Below are positions 47,824-60,616 of a DNA stretch of 64,000 nucleotides, piece after piece. Made by a program: the position numbers and the translations under genes. Below the pieces are notes generated by a model that searched no databases, was not told the DNA's origin, and was given only the letters and a program-made list of their open reading frames with translations. Position 1 is the stretch's first letter; each line of letters starts with the position of its first letter. Origin of the DNA: Trichosphaerium sp. ATCC 40318 (taxonomy: Eukaryota; Discosea; Flabellinia; Trichosidae); assembly GCA_038496445.1 (NCBI GenBank), contig JALMLS010000420.1, forward strand, positions 682,001-746,000, written 5' to 3'.

Positions 47824-50800
47824 ATGAACCAAACGAGATTAATATATACAAAGCTGTATGACCCAGACAGTAAAGCGGTAGCGCTAAACTTTCACCCTGT
47901 AAAACAATGGATTGCGGTAGCCGACGAAAATGGCACAGGTACGCGCACGAGCGCTGGCACACCTCGTTTGCGTGCCCTTGCTCTATTTTAGTGCAACTGG
48001 GTTAATTTTGCCTAGTGACGGTCTGGGATTACGAACATAAGCTTGTAGTTTTTTCTGTGAGTATTAACGACCCAGAAATGCTACAAAGAGACGAGTTAGT
48101 GTATCAGCAACAACTGGAGAAAGAACACGACTACCAAGGCCCAAAGCTCGCCGAACAGCTCGCAAAGAACCTAGAAAGTAGCGTAGTCAAACCAAAACGA
48201 CGAAATGCGAAATTAACTGTAAGAGCAATTCGCTTTTACGATAATGACGTGCGTGCGGTACGAGGCATTGTAGATGAAGTGCAGGTGCGTAAAACAATAC
48301 CAAACAGAATAGAATCAAAGTTATCTCCACAAGTGGCTCACTTTCGCAATAGCACACACAAAAAGGCACTTCCATGTTTAGGGGTGGATCATTCCCTAAC
48401 TATGTCATCATTGCAGTTGAAAACAGGCACGTGGGAGGAAGAGAAACGAGAATTTTTTTCGTATTTAATCCCAAAACCGTTTCACTGGTACATAAACGCT
48501 GAATCGCTTTATTAGGGTTTTAATTTATGATTATGTTACTCTCGAGTACAAGGAGATTGATATAGGCCAAATGGAAGGCAGAGGACTTTCATGTATTGAA
48601 GTATTTGCTAGGGAGACGTATATTGCTTTGGGTGGTATGTTTATGACGTTTATAGCGAAATGGACATACAATGAATTAATTCCTTTTTCGCATTTTTCGT
48701 TTTTGTAATTTTTTTAAAACTTTCCCTTTTGAGCTTACTGGACGCTAGGTAATGATGGAGTAATACGAATATTTGATTTAGTACAATGGAAAATAGTAAC
48801 AAAGCTAAAAGGTGCTCATTCAAGAGCTATACGCGCCATTGACACTTACTTGGTACAAACTTGTGTTTTTTTGAGACAAATTCTCAGTTTGTTGAACAAC
48901 TTTCTAGAAAAAAACTTTTGTGTTTTTTTTATTTTGTTCGGTCTACAAAACCTGTTTTATAGTGGGTTATAAGTATATGTATTCCTAATGTATTGAAAAG
49001 GATGATGGTTTAACAAAAATATGGTCTATGGATGCTGGTGGAACACTATGCAATTTTGTTTTAACGGATGTGCCTAATAGAGGAAATGGCAGACTAGATC
49101 ATCTAAAAAATTGTAAACTTGGCGATGTTTATGACTGCGCTTTTAACCCTTGTACAAACCAGATTAATATTGTCGCAGATAAAGTGTACGTTATTGTTTG
49201 AGCTTAAACAGTCACCTTTCGAGCTGGTTTCTTAACTGACATATTCTCGTTTAGAAGCGTATTTACTAAGGCTTTACAGCCTATTGAAAACTCCAATACG
49301 GCTACATCGCATAAAGGCGATACTTACTCGCTTGTTGAGAACTTTCCACATCCATTGTGGTCAAACGATACCGTGCTTGTGGTAAAGGTACGTCTCAAAA
49401 AATTTTAGCTGGCATTTTCATGTTCTTTTTTTTTTTTTCGCTTGATTTTAGCGCCACAGGCTCATTGTGTATGCACTCAACTGACGTGTGGTTTAGGATT
49501 CTTGTATTTATATTTTCGACACAGTTTGCGGTATGAGCCAAGAGTTACTTGATTTGAATAATATCGAAGGACTTAATTTTGAGGAGAAAGTAAGTTATTT
49601 ATTTTTAGAATTGATTATCGATTTATGGTTTATTCTAGCGCTCAAAAATATTTGCACTGCATGTACATCCTACATCACCACATATTTTTGCTGTTGCGAG
49701 CACAGAAGGTTTAGTTGTTTTAGATGTAGAAGCACAAAGGTACTAGTGTTAATTAAAAAAATCCTTTGTATTTTTTTTGCTTACTTCTTGATCTAGCAAT
49801 CTACCTGTGTCACTTGTTTCTTACGGTAAAAAATCAGCAACGAAGTTATATATGTGTAAAAATTCAAAACTTTTCGCAGAGAACATACGTGATAACACGT
49901 GCGTTGAGTGTTATGATGATAATTTTCTTGTTTTTTTCTGTCTGAAGCATTTTAACTTTTTCTAGATTTTCGCAGCTTTATTCGTTACCTTTAGACGATT
50001 GTAGTAGATTAGGTATATTATACATAATGTATACGCTAAATAACACATGATAGGTTCTGTAGTAGTTGAGCATAGTTGGTCAAAACAATACATTTCATTG
50101 TTTTGTTTGCATGAGAATAAATACCTTATTGTTAGTGCAAAAAGTGGCAAGGTACGATTACACCTTATTTTTACCTTCCCTTCGCTTTAATCTAATATTA
50201 TTTAAGTTAATTGAGCGTGGTGAGGCTTGGAGTTTTGCTTGGAGTGCTACTAAAGATTACTATGCTATAATTAGAGCGGTTCAGAAGAAAGATAAAGCTG
50301 GTATTAACTGTTTTAAATTTGAAAAAACAACTTGCTACTATGTTTCGGTTTTAATTGTTTCAATTTGTTGTATTTGCGTCTAACCAATGTATGCAAGATC
50401 TTGCTGCCCAAAAAAAAGCCCATAAAAAGAAAAAGACGCCAAGACAAGAATTACCTGTAACTGTGTTCTTTGTTATAAAGAAGGTCAAATCTGATTGGTA
50501 TGAAGCACAGTGTTTTTGCTTTCTTTCTGTATCTTCTTTGACATTTTATTTAGTTCAACTGCTGTTGTTTGTGATACAATAAAGCAACAGAAGCAGTCAC
50601 GTTACAATCCAATAAAATTGGCTGGTGGACCTGTTCTTGGCGTTACTTTATCTATGCGTATGACTTTTATTTCTAGTCTTGATGCTTGGTTTTTTGATTT
50701 GCTTACAGTATTCTAGATCAACAATATAGTGTAGCGAATGTTGCAGAGTATGATAAGCATAGAAGTATGCAGTTTTATGATTGGTCTGGTGAAAAAATTG

Positions 50801-52700
50801 GCAGGTATGTCTCTGAAACAGTCAGTTTTTGTTTGAATGTTTCTTACTTTTGTTTGACATGTTAATTTTTTTAGAGTGTTACCTCCTGCAAGAAATATAA
50901 TATGGAGTCCTGATGGTGAGAATTGTGTCGTTATGTTCACAAAGTTTTTTATTATCCTACAAATAGTGTACGCTTTGTTTGATATGATTGTATTTGACAT
51001 TTTTTTGTTGATGTGTTTTTGATCGTTCTGAGCTTTGTTGTTTTGATTTGTTTCGTTTTAGGGACAGCAAGGTTATCTATGTTTGTAAGCACCATGACAC
51101 TATTACATCTGCGTTATGGTCTGATAAGACTTTGATTTATAGTAATGATAATGATATAAAAGCTTGTGCGTTTTTGTTTTTATCTCTTTTTGTTGTCACT
51201 TGAAGGTGTTCTTACTTCCTTTAGACTTTCCACACAAGAAAAAACCTGTTTCAGTAGTATTAAAATCGCGGCACTCAGCCATTAAAGCATAGTACGTACA
51301 GCAATGTTGCTCCTGTTGTAGACTTTATTTTATCTGGTTTCGAAAATGTTTTGACTTTGAAACCAGACCTCCATACCGGCGGTCTTGGGTTGAGTTCTTA
51401 GAAACTGATATTTGTGTTTAGCCATGCTGGTAAAGATTGTAAAGACTTGGAGTGGATTGTTTGTTCTTCTTTAGTCTCAATGAATGACAACGTGCGACGA
51501 TAAACATATGTCTGCTGATTTTTAGTTCTGACTTTTTTCAAAATTTAGACGTTGTTCGTACTTACAGCGAGTCAGAATGTTATACGGATTGAAGTCAAAA
51601 AGCCTTTATATGAATTTTATAGCTTATGCCAAGCTGATAAAGTTGACGAAGCTTTAGAACTGGTAAACCAACACGGCATTAATAGTTTTTTTTTTAACTT
51701 TTTTTTTTTAGCTTTCTAAAGTTAGTGAAAAGCGACACCCTGAAATATCAGAGTATTTCATAAAGAGAGGGATGCCTCAATATATTACACAACTATCAGG
51801 GATACCTATAACTGCTAGGGTATGTTACACGTTTGTCAATAATTCCTTTGTTTCTCAGTTTTTTAACCTTTTTCGCATCTTCAGCTTAAAGTTTGCATTG
51901 ATCACAAGTTGTATGTAAATATGGCAAAGTCTTTGCTGGAGCCTACAATAGCACATATAAGTCTTTTAAAGCCCAGCGAGAAACCGAAAGATGAAGTAGT
52001 CGCACTTATACTTCAGTTTGCTCAGATAGCTATTAACAACCGAGCAAGAACTACAGCGCTTAAAGTACTTGCAAAAGTTGCTAGTGTATACCCACCGTAC
52101 GTGCCTTATTTTATGCCATCATGATGGCAGTTGGTCTCCATGTTGGTTTCTTCTTATTGTTGTTTAGGGCTTACCGTCAGTTGGTTCTTCTTAAAGTTCA
52201 AGGAAAGAGACCAGATTATAGTTTTGTTAAAGAATTGCGAAAGTCTTTGTTGGAAAAAGGGTTTCATGAGGAAGCAAAGTTTTGTGCTGCTGTTCTTGGG
52301 TTTGATGAACTGACAGAGACGTGGGAGAGTAACGGTAAATCACCGTGTTCTGAAGCGTTGTCATTTTTTGGGTGCGAAGAGATTTACTTTTTTTTTTGTT
52401 GTTTTTTTTCTCTTTTTTGGAGATTTCTCCATGTAGTCTTTGAGGGATACAAACCAAAGTTATTGTATGCGAATTGTATATTTTTTTAGATACTTTTTCA
52501 TTTATCAAACAAATTTTATTGATGTTGTGATGGCTGAAACAAGTCAGTTTTTGTTTTTTTTTTCAAGTCTTTTACGATTTTTGTTGATTTTTTTTTGATT
52601 TAGACAGAGCGATGCAGGTATTGCGCGGTGGAATAAGAATGTAAATGAAAAATACCCAAATGTACCATCAGTGACTTACGATAATTCTCATTGCGAATGA
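47824..52700 (+). CDS. TSET/TPLATE-type WD40 subunit (TWD40-2/TTRAY-like)
   Basis: About 20 exons, probably over 1000 residues. It opens with WD40 blades: KAVALNFHPVKQWIAVADEN, TVTVWDYEHKLVVFSV, AIRFYDNDVRAVRG, GGNDGVIRIFDLVQWKIVTK, DDGLTKIWSMDAGG, HVHPTSPHIFAVASTEGLVV. A second propeller-like region has AWSFAWSATKDYYAII, AAQKKAHKKKKTPRQELPVT, GGPVLGVTL and MQFYDWSGEKIGRVLP. The helical C-terminal half has KVSEKRHPEISEYFIKRGMP-QYITQLSGIP and ends NVPSVTYDNSHCE at TGA 52698. The order of blocks and the HPxxxWxxxAD, VxxWxxEH and LxGI segments match the plant TPLATE-complex WD40 protein as I recall it. TSET is an ancient endocytic adaptor lost from most animals and fungi. COPI alpha-type coats are the alternative. 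Confidence 0.65.
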
Positions 52701-53291
52701 TTTTTGTGAGCCAAAAAAAAACAAACAAAAAAAAAACCAAAACAAAATCCGTAACAGAAAAAAAAAATACTTTGTAAATAAAAGAAATACCAGAAAACTC
52801 ACAAAATACTTATCAATGCTCAGAAATCTGTGGTTACTCACAACTGGTACTTTTGAAGATTGAATCGTTCAAAGAGGATTTTAAATGATCTCAACGTGAT
52901 CTGGTGGGTCAAAACTGCAAGTTTTTTGTAGTTTATGTAAACACTCCTAATTAATTACTGTTTGAAGTTTTCTTTTCTATTTAGCTGAATATAGAGAGGA
53001 AGTACCCGTACAATGCCCTTTGTCGTGAGTTTTGGTTTCTCGCGTATGATTACGTTGGCAAAAAAAGGCCCACGGTTTTAATTTTCAGCGAAAGCCGTTT
53101 GCCATCGTTTCTTTGCACCCACGTGGTTAATAGTTGTTATATTACTTTCTATATAGAGATGACGTAGTGTTTAGTCCACTTAAAGGAGAGAACCGGCGAT
53201 TCACGTGACGTCAGAGAAACTTCAACTAAACTAACGTGTGGATAAATTCCAAACCATAAACAAGCATACATCAACTCAACAACGTCATCAA
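52701..53291. other. Intergenic with CACGTG sites
   Basis: No gene seen. CACGTG occurs at 53120-53125 and 53202-53207, the second as TCACGTGACGTCA, a joined E-box and CRE-like site about 85 bp before the next start codon. Confidence 0.5.
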
Positions 53292-53899
53292 ATGGCAAGG
53301 AGACTATGTACGTTTACTAAAGACCTTAAGAATTTTGTCTGGCCTTTTGTTCTTATCCTTGTACAGTATTTAGAGATCTAGTAGACAGCGCCAGAAGGAA
53401 GGCTGATAAACGAACAATAATCGAAGGCGCATTAAGTATTAGCGTCGAAGACGCTAACAAAGCACGTGATTGTATCCTAGAAGTAACATTGCGATCCTCT
53501 GCCGATACCAGAAGGCGAAAGAAACGTGTACTGAACACATCAACAAAGCAGAGGCAGAGCCCAATCAAAGTAATTTCAAGCACAGCTGACCTAATGTTTG
53601 TCGATTTTAAAGTAAGAAAACGTATAGTTGGTATTAAGAAAACTATTGGTAAGGCTGTGATACACTTGGATGCATTTGGAGATATGAACAGTGTGTTCAC
53701 AGGAACTTTTGATATTCCTCTTCGGAACAAGTATAAACTTGGCAATGAAGCACTTCGTGTCAAGATGGTATATGCTCCAGATAGCGATGTGAGTAATGAA
53801 GACCTTGAAAATTTGATAGCTATAAAGAATATAACTACAGATGATGTACCTGTATCAAATAGTAGTGAAGAACTTGACTTCAGAGAAGCATACTTGTAA
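53292..53899 (+). CDS. Small protein with a C2-like fold pattern
   Basis: Two exons (53292-53307 and 53367-53899), 182 residues, phase checked. After MARRLLFRDLVDSARRKADK come strands IEGALSISVEDANKARDCIL and EVTLRS, a basic loop (TRRRKKRVLNTSTKQRQ), then VIHLDAFGDMNSVFTGTFDI-PL and ALRVKMVYAP, and an acidic C-terminus (NSSEELDFREAYL). Strand order resembles a C2 domain without the Ca-binding Asp set, so lipid or protein binding would be Ca-independent. This call is tentative; no close family is recognised. Confidence 0.6.
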
Positions 53900-53949
53900 A
53901 AATAATGTAAACATAAAAAACAACCAATTTGTACTTTTATTTTGTGTAC

Positions 53950-54799
53950 TTATTTGTCGTCCATAGGTACATATCCTTGTTCTGTAGCATAGTACGTATT
54001 ACGTTTCTTTTTGTATATGCAGAAAAAGATCAATGCTCCAACTAGAAAAAAGTGTTTTAGATGAAGCAGAGACAGTGTTTATTATAAGTATGTGAAAAGG
54101 TTCATTTCTTGATATTTTTTTGTACGTACCAACTATGATCGTGACAATAATAAGTATAGGAAGTGTTACAGTAAGTGCAAGCATTTCAGGGTTTAAATAT
54201 CCATTACAAGTGTATCCAACGCTTTGGTTTTCAATGAAAGACTAGCAACAATGTTATAAAATTGATTACAGTTTAAACTATCGCCAGTGCAACGATAAAA
54301 TAAAGTCATAATGTCATTCTATTATACAAAATCCACCAAAGGATACAATCAGAGACTGTAAAAGATCAAATTGTTTGGCTTTTTTCATTTTTTTTTTCAA
54401 AATAAAAACCTTACCTGAGTATATATAATAGCTGCTCTCATGTCGTCTCTTGTGCATGTTTCAGGTCTACATACAGCAAGAGATAAACCAACTAACAATT
54501 ATAAATAAATGACGTTCTTTGAATTGTAGAGTGTAAAAAAACCAAAATACTCACGTCCTGATGCACTTGTTGCTTTTATATGACAAATTCTTCCAGAGCA
54601 AGCATCTTCGTATGAATTTGTAGGGCTTGTTTTACATTCTCTTTGGTTTTCTGAATTACACTTAGCAGTGGTAGTTAGTATTCGGCAGGTACAGGTGAGC
54701 GTAGTGAAGTTTGAATAGTAAAAAGGTTGTTTTGATTTGTACCTTGGTTATTTGAGTGATTATATTAGCTTCGTATTGATGCACAACATGGAAAGGCAT
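53950..54799 (-). CDS. Single-pass membrane protein with YVPM sorting/signalling tail
   Basis: Six or so exons: MPFHVVHQYEANIITQITK, CNSENQRECKTSPTNSYEDA-CSGRICHIKATSASG, LSLAVCRPETCTRDDMRAAI and SFIENQSVGYTCNGYLNPEM, then the membrane span LALTVTLPILIIVTIIVGLV. The short tail KKKRNTYYATEQGYVPMDDK ends at TAA 53950. Eight ectodomain Cys. The tail has YVPM, which fits both YxxPhi (AP-2 type) endocytic signals and YxxM. The first exon has no signal peptide, so the true start may lie in an unrecognised exon upstream (54800-55110). No family recognised; the Cys pattern AVCRPETC is weakly like the NRF domain. Confidence 0.62.
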
Positions 54800-55535
54800 A
54801 TTCTAAGGTGGGTAGTAAGGTTAGTGTTGTTAAGAAAAGTTGTTTGTAGTTTGCTTGTCAAAAATGAAGAGGGAGAAGAGTGCTCCGGGTAAAGTTTGTA
54901 GCGTTTGATATTTGGGCAAGGTTTCCACCTTTTTAGGCAATTACTGGTTTGGCAATAAGGTAATGGGTTGTGTCAGTCATAGAAGCGACTTGTTGGTTCG
55001 TGAACGTATTAGAAAGCAAAGTTTTCACTTCCAGTTTCGAAAAAATGCTCTTTTTGGATAAACGCGCTTGTTATACGTACTGAATATGCCAGACGACATT
55101 CGTGAGAAATGCCAGGTGTCGAAGCTCCAATAAAGACCAGTTCCGCTAATTAGACGTTATTATAATCATTTCGAGTGGCTGTATGCTTTAAAACTAATAG
55201 TAGGCGTACGTCTGATATCGTTACTCAGAGCGCACGCTAAAAAGCATAAAACTAACGCTGAAAGCGTGATAAAGTTAGACATTAAACGTTGCAAAGAAGA
55301 CACCGATTAATCCTTTTTGGGTTGACAATGCAACGAACAAAGTTGACTCATTAAAAAAAACAGAGAAAAAACTCCACAACAAAAAGTTTCTGTCAATAGC
55401 TTGAAAATAGGCTATTCTACACTTGTTTGGCATTTAAGATATTTGGTACTTCTCATAAAACTGGTTGGGTGGACGCTGCTAGAGGCGAACCACTTGAAAC
55501 ATGTGATTTATAAATCCATGTAGAAGCTATGGAAT
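54800..55535. other. Intergenic, possible missing 5' exon
   Basis: Upstream of the YVPM membrane protein and downstream of the CDC123-like gene. A minus-strand ATG before a GTACGT donor near 55085 could be a first exon, but no frame-compatible signal peptide was found. Confidence 0.35.
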
Positions 55536-57060
55536 TTATTGTTTAACGTAAGGTCTCCAAGTTTCGCTAATCATTTGAGTAGCATTCTTCAACTCTTCAG
55601 TAGCCATACGGAATTCAAAAGGCTCTGATCCAAGAATTATTCCTTTATCTTCCAGCCAAGAAAACATGCCTTGATCAAAGAATAAGAACGAACAAATAAA
55701 AATTGTAAGAAAAAAAAAAGAAAGTTTCAAACTTACCACTTCCAGCGAACTCAGCAAGAGGGTTTAGTTCAACAACGAACACCTAATAGAAGTAATAAAT
55801 AATATTGTACATGGTAATTAAATTGTAAAACAAGTACTTCAAGGTCATCTAATTTATCAGAACCAGGTGTTTTTTCGAGAAGCATGAAGTCAATTACAAA
55901 GTTGTCCATCTTAACACTACCTATAAGATTTTTTTTCATAAACTCTTGAATAGTCTTTAGTATGTAGTCACGTTGTTTTACAAGTATTGGAAAGTAACAG
56001 AACTAAAATTATAAGAGTTAGTATTACTAAAGAATGAGGACTTGTAACACGTGTACTTGATTGTATTGAGTGAGTGCTGTTAATTTGTTTTTGTAAACAA
56101 AACCACGGAACTCAAGTTCAGGCTAAATAAAATCAATCATTTGTTCTTCATAACTGGTCTGTAGTTACTTCTGCATACCTTGAAATCCACGAACTCACGG
56201 ACAACTACGTTAAAGTCTTTGTTTATTTTCCCTTCTGCATGAAGTGACAAGTCACCTTGAATCCTTGGAAAGATGTCAATACGTTAGAAAATCAATTTTA
56301 ATTACCTTTTACTTTCTATCAACAACTGGACTGCAGCCTCTCCAGATGAAACCCGAAGACCTTTAGTACTTGCAACATATAATGCGTGAAGTCGTATATT
56401 CTCATCAGTTGTTGTCACACCAGCGTCAGCATACATTTTTGTTAATTGTTTCAGCGCCTATTTTAGAATACGCATGTCAAAAAAAATCGTAAAAGTACGA
56501 GGCCGTACAGCATCAAACAGAGGTTTGAACTTTTCAGCAGTGAGAGCAGCATCCTAGGTACAATGTTAAAAACAATATTTTGAAAATCGGTTGAGTGTAC
56601 TTTTGGTGAACGGGAAGAAAGGCGAATGAATATTCCATCAACTCCCAAAGTCGATTTATCTTGCTCAATTTTCTTGGCTACAGCCATCAAACACTCTCTT
56701 TTCTTCCATGCATCGACTTCACCGCCTTCTATAGTGTAAGGTACTAAGCTAGCAACGACTCAAGTACCTGACAATAATTTTTTATGTTCTTCTCCAATTG
56801 TCTTCGCAGCTTCTTTAGTAAGAGGAAAGAACGTTGATTTGAACGTAAAATCCTTCATTGCGGCATAATACTCTTCAAGGTATGCATCTTCCATCAAATC
56901 CTTGTATTGTTGCTCATCTTCGCATAATTGTATCTATTAGAGTATTATAAACGCAAACTAAGGAAATATGGTGTCGTACATTTACTTTTTGCTTTTTTAC
57001 AGGCGCTTCTTGCTTTTTTAGCTTATTTTTGTTCTGTTTTAGTTCGTTGAGGAAGCTCAT
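55536..57060 (-). CDS. CDC123/D123-like ATP-grasp protein
   Basis: About eight exons. Start MSFLNELKQNKNKLKKQEAP. Then ALYVASTKGLRVSSGEAAVQ-LLIESKR, the ATP-grasp blocks FVDFKPELEFRGFVYKNKLT-ALTQYNQ, NFVIDFMLLEK, VFVVELNPLAEFAGSGMFSW and LGSEPFEFRMATEE, stop at 55536. The ExEFRxF, xxDxxxx and ELNP segments correspond to D123-family nucleotide and metal sites. CDC123 assembles the eIF2 trimer. This sequence has a longer N-terminal helical region than typical CDC123 and may be a sister group with a different client. Cytosolic; no signal or membrane span. Confidence 0.75.
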
Positions 57061-57194
57061 GATGTTTTGTAGGTTGTTGAGATAAATTTAGAGCAAGAGG
57101 TTAAGTCTTGGTTTTTTAGTGAAACAACAAGAAAAATTAGAAGAATGTAATTGTAAAGTGTTTTCAGTTAATTGTGTAACAGCCTCGGATTTGT

Positions 57195-60100
57195 TTAGGT
57201 AATCTCATTCAGCGTCACATCCTGAAGATCGTCGTCTGTGCCGATCCAATATTTTAGCTTAGCGATATTCAAGCAGTCATCTGGCTACTTTCAATGTAAT
57301 TTTTTTTGATTTTATGATACAGTGGCTTCAATGTTACTTAAAATTTTTGATTGTAAGGATGACACTTTCTGTAGAGCCTTTATCAAGTCTGGGTGACTTA
57401 ATTCAGATACATCTATTTCATCTATTACGTTTTCAACCCTAAGTAGAGCTCAGTTAGCTGTATATTCAGAAAAACAAGTGTTGGTTGCAACAACGTACTT
57501 TTCCAACCAACTCTCAGCATTAGCGGTATTATTTGTTTCCTTCCTCGGTGATTCTGACTTTGATGTTCTTTTCCTATTAGGCAGAGCGAGCAAGAAACTA
57601 AGACTTTGTTAGTGAAGTTGACTTTGACCGAAAAAAACTTTACCTGCTAACAGCTTTCCTTAGTAGAGGATTACTCGGTATTACAATTTTACTTTCTGTA
57701 GATTCTTTGTGAACATGACTGGCAAGGCCTGCTCGAACTAATAGATATGGGTTATGGAGAGGAGTGTTTGTTTCTTGTACCCTTATCTTGGCTGTCAGGG
57801 TACCTGTAGAATGAGTTAATAATTGTTTTGGCAGTTGAGTAAGTTTACGCACTTATCCAGTAATGATGCAGCATCATCAGGTGCCAAAAAAAGCACGCAA
57901 GTAGGCGTTGCCTCTACTTTAATAAGGGTGTCTGATTTTATTTGTTGAGCAAACTAACATTGTTAAAAAAATTGTACAATACCAGAATAAATTGAGAACC
58001 TCAGTTGCTTGGTTCTTTGAATATCCAACGGTATGCTTTAGTAAGTCTACTTCACCAAAGAATTGATCTTCATGTAACTTGTTTACTGTTTGATGATGTT
58101 CTATAACCTATTTGGATGGGTAAAATATGCAACAGGAATAGGAACAGGCTTACCTTAAGTGACCCAATGCCAATGAACATTAATGAATTTTCATGTGATC
58201 TGTCACGTGCACTCAAAACAAATTGTCGTCTTACATAGCTGTGTATTGTGCATGCTTCAATTAAGTCATTACGAAACTCTTCTGAACAACTAGAGAAGAA
58301 AATAGAGTTCTTCAAAGCCTTTCTCATAGCGTCACCTTTATAAAACAAACCATGTAAGCAAAACTGCTAAACTCTTTTGGAAATGTAACTAAACTTACGT
58401 GATACACGTTGTTGTGCTATAGAACGGAATCGTTCTCTATAAACAAAGAAAATCTTGTGAGAAGCTATGGTGTAGATTATGGCACTTACTTTTGTTCAGG
58501 GAAGTCAGATAATACTTTACTCAAAGAATCCTTTGATAGAGCATATAAATCACAATAAGCAGTTGCGCGCACTGAGGCAGTTCGTTTACTATCAAGAAGA
58601 AGTACAACCTCTCCAAAGAAGTCACCTGTGCAGATTAGAGCTGAGACACATCTATCATTTCTAATTACCTTCACCCATTGTAGTGAGTTTGTTGTAGTTC
58701 TCATCTAGGACTTCTACAGCACCTCTACTTATAAAAAACATATTTTTTCCGGGATCTCCATAGTTTACTATCCAATCTCCTGGAGCAAAAATGTGGGTTT
58801 TGAGGCGTTTTATAATTGCTTTAATAAAGCCTATACGAAACTATGTTAGTTGATTCCTTTCGAGATGCTTTTGTTTACCTTCTGAGCATGAGTGAAACAA
58901 TGGAACTTTCTTTACTATATGACCATTCAAGCACCAATTAATTTCAGTTTTCAAGTGGGTTGGCAACTCTGCTAGTATCCTCTCGTCATGTTCACCTTGT
59001 CTTCTAGATTGCAACTAAACAGTTTTAAGTAATACGCTCTTAATTAAGATATAGCTATTTTTTACGCACGTGATCATAGTACCTCAAAACTCTTGTTTGA
59101 AGTTTTTTAGGTAGTCTTTTATTTGTCATGAAAGATTTAATCTTATCCAATTTATGACGAAATGCAACTTGTTGTTCGTTCAGATTAGAGATAACCTCAG
59201 TTATACCAGCAATTACTATTCAAGTATTAGTAAAATAACATGATTATAAAACGTACTCATAGATGTTATGAAAAGAACAACAAAGCACAACGCAAGCATA
59301 AAAAAAAGTTCTCTATCTGTTTCTGGTCTTTTAGGTGAACCGCCAACTCTTGTCAAAACATTTGTAGCCCACCAAATAGCACGCCTATACCAATAATTAT
59401 TTTCAAAATCCTTACCATAGATATCGAATACATACAAGTATTGTGTTCCAAACGACACGTTTTTCGACGCCAGGGTAGGTAGAAAATCTGAGCTTCCAAA
59501 CCCTTCGATGTACGCCATCCTACACTTTAGGTCAACTAGTATAACCACTAGTAGTGCGCACCCATAGTAAGTACATGCCATCCAATGTGAAACAAGGAAT
59601 ATGCCGATAAGAACCTTAGCGATCAAGTACTATTGGACATTGTGTCAGAGCAAGTAAGAGTTTGAGTGTAAGTGAAAACGCACACGAACTGTTCCACTGG
59701 CTTGTATTTCCCATTTTGTTGAGTATACAAACACGTGAGGTAATCTCAATAGCCTTGGCATACGCGCTAGGGTGTGATCTGGAAGTATGCGTGAGAAGAG
59801 AGTGATTTAATAAGCTGACAAAAAAGACATACGCCAATGTCCGCCCCAAATAAATAAATCGAACGGTAAAGATGCCAATAAATCTAAGGTGAACCAGTGT
59901 TTCAAATAGTGCTATTTCTGTGTGGTTAGATGGATGCACGTTTTCTTTCATGAAGTAAAGAAGGTAATCGAACAACGCTGTAAGCGGTACTAGTCACGTA
60001 CTAAAGCAATACTTTTCGAGTCATGTACAGATATGCCTGTTTTTTTGAAAACAGTACGAAAGTTAACGTACAAATCAATAGCGAATATTATATCCCTACG

Positions 60101-60616
60101 CGAAGAGTAAGCGTAACACGCACTCAATAAATTTTAAGATAGTTATTAAAGGATACTGACCCAATATAGTCCACAATTAGCATTATAAAGTACGTCCAAC
60201 CGCTCTGGTGGTTCCAAAGAACTCTAAATCCTAGTCTACCAATGTTAGAATATTTTCTTTTTTTGCTTGTTTCTCCGTACCGTAGAGGTACTGTTACGCA
60301 GTTATACAGTACAAAGAATGTTACTGTTACACGCCAGAGTATTAGTTTCGACGGTTGAAATGGTCCAGTTAACTACAAGCGTAAATATGTCGTTACGTTA
60401 TAACAATACACGTACAAACGATTTTAAAGTTCTTCGAGGTTTTGGCGGTTCTAACAACGCCGGAATGAGTGGTATTTCAACATCCTCCCCATTTATGCTC
60501 TGGGCACGCTGTGGGCCTTTCAGTTTGGTTACAGACGCCATAAAACCCATGTCTTCCTTTGGGGCTTTCGCTCGCGAACGCAGGCTGTACAAGCGATTTC
60601 CACGCTCAAGCTGCAT
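57195..60616 (-). CDS. Cyclic-nucleotide-gated ion channel with two cNBDs
   Basis: About twelve exons. S1 LILWRVTVTFFVLYNCVTVP-LRYG; S2-S3 DIIFAIDLYVNFRTVFKKTG and YLKHWFTLDLLASLPFDLFI-WGGHW; S4 RMPRLLRLPHVFVYSTKWEI; S5 AKVLIGIFLVSHWMACTYYG; pore NVLTRVGGSPKRPETDREL; S6 FFMLALCFVVLFITSMIAGI. A C-linker (LPKKLQTRVLRYYDH) leads to cNBD1 with the binding cassette FFGEVVLLLDSKRTASVRAT (about 58620-58560), then a second cNBD (FVLSARDRS, QFFGEVDLLKHTVGYSKNQA, about 58220-58000) that lacks the RTA Arg and is likely degenerate. Stop at 57195. The filter resembles the GET-type of CNG channels rather than K-selective GYGD, so a non-selective cation current gated by cAMP or cGMP is expected. Confidence 0.88.

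Noticed and set aside
53489-53763. Minus-strand frame opposite the small C2-like gene
   Set aside because: The plus strand has a start, a spliced first exon in phase and a better protein pattern.
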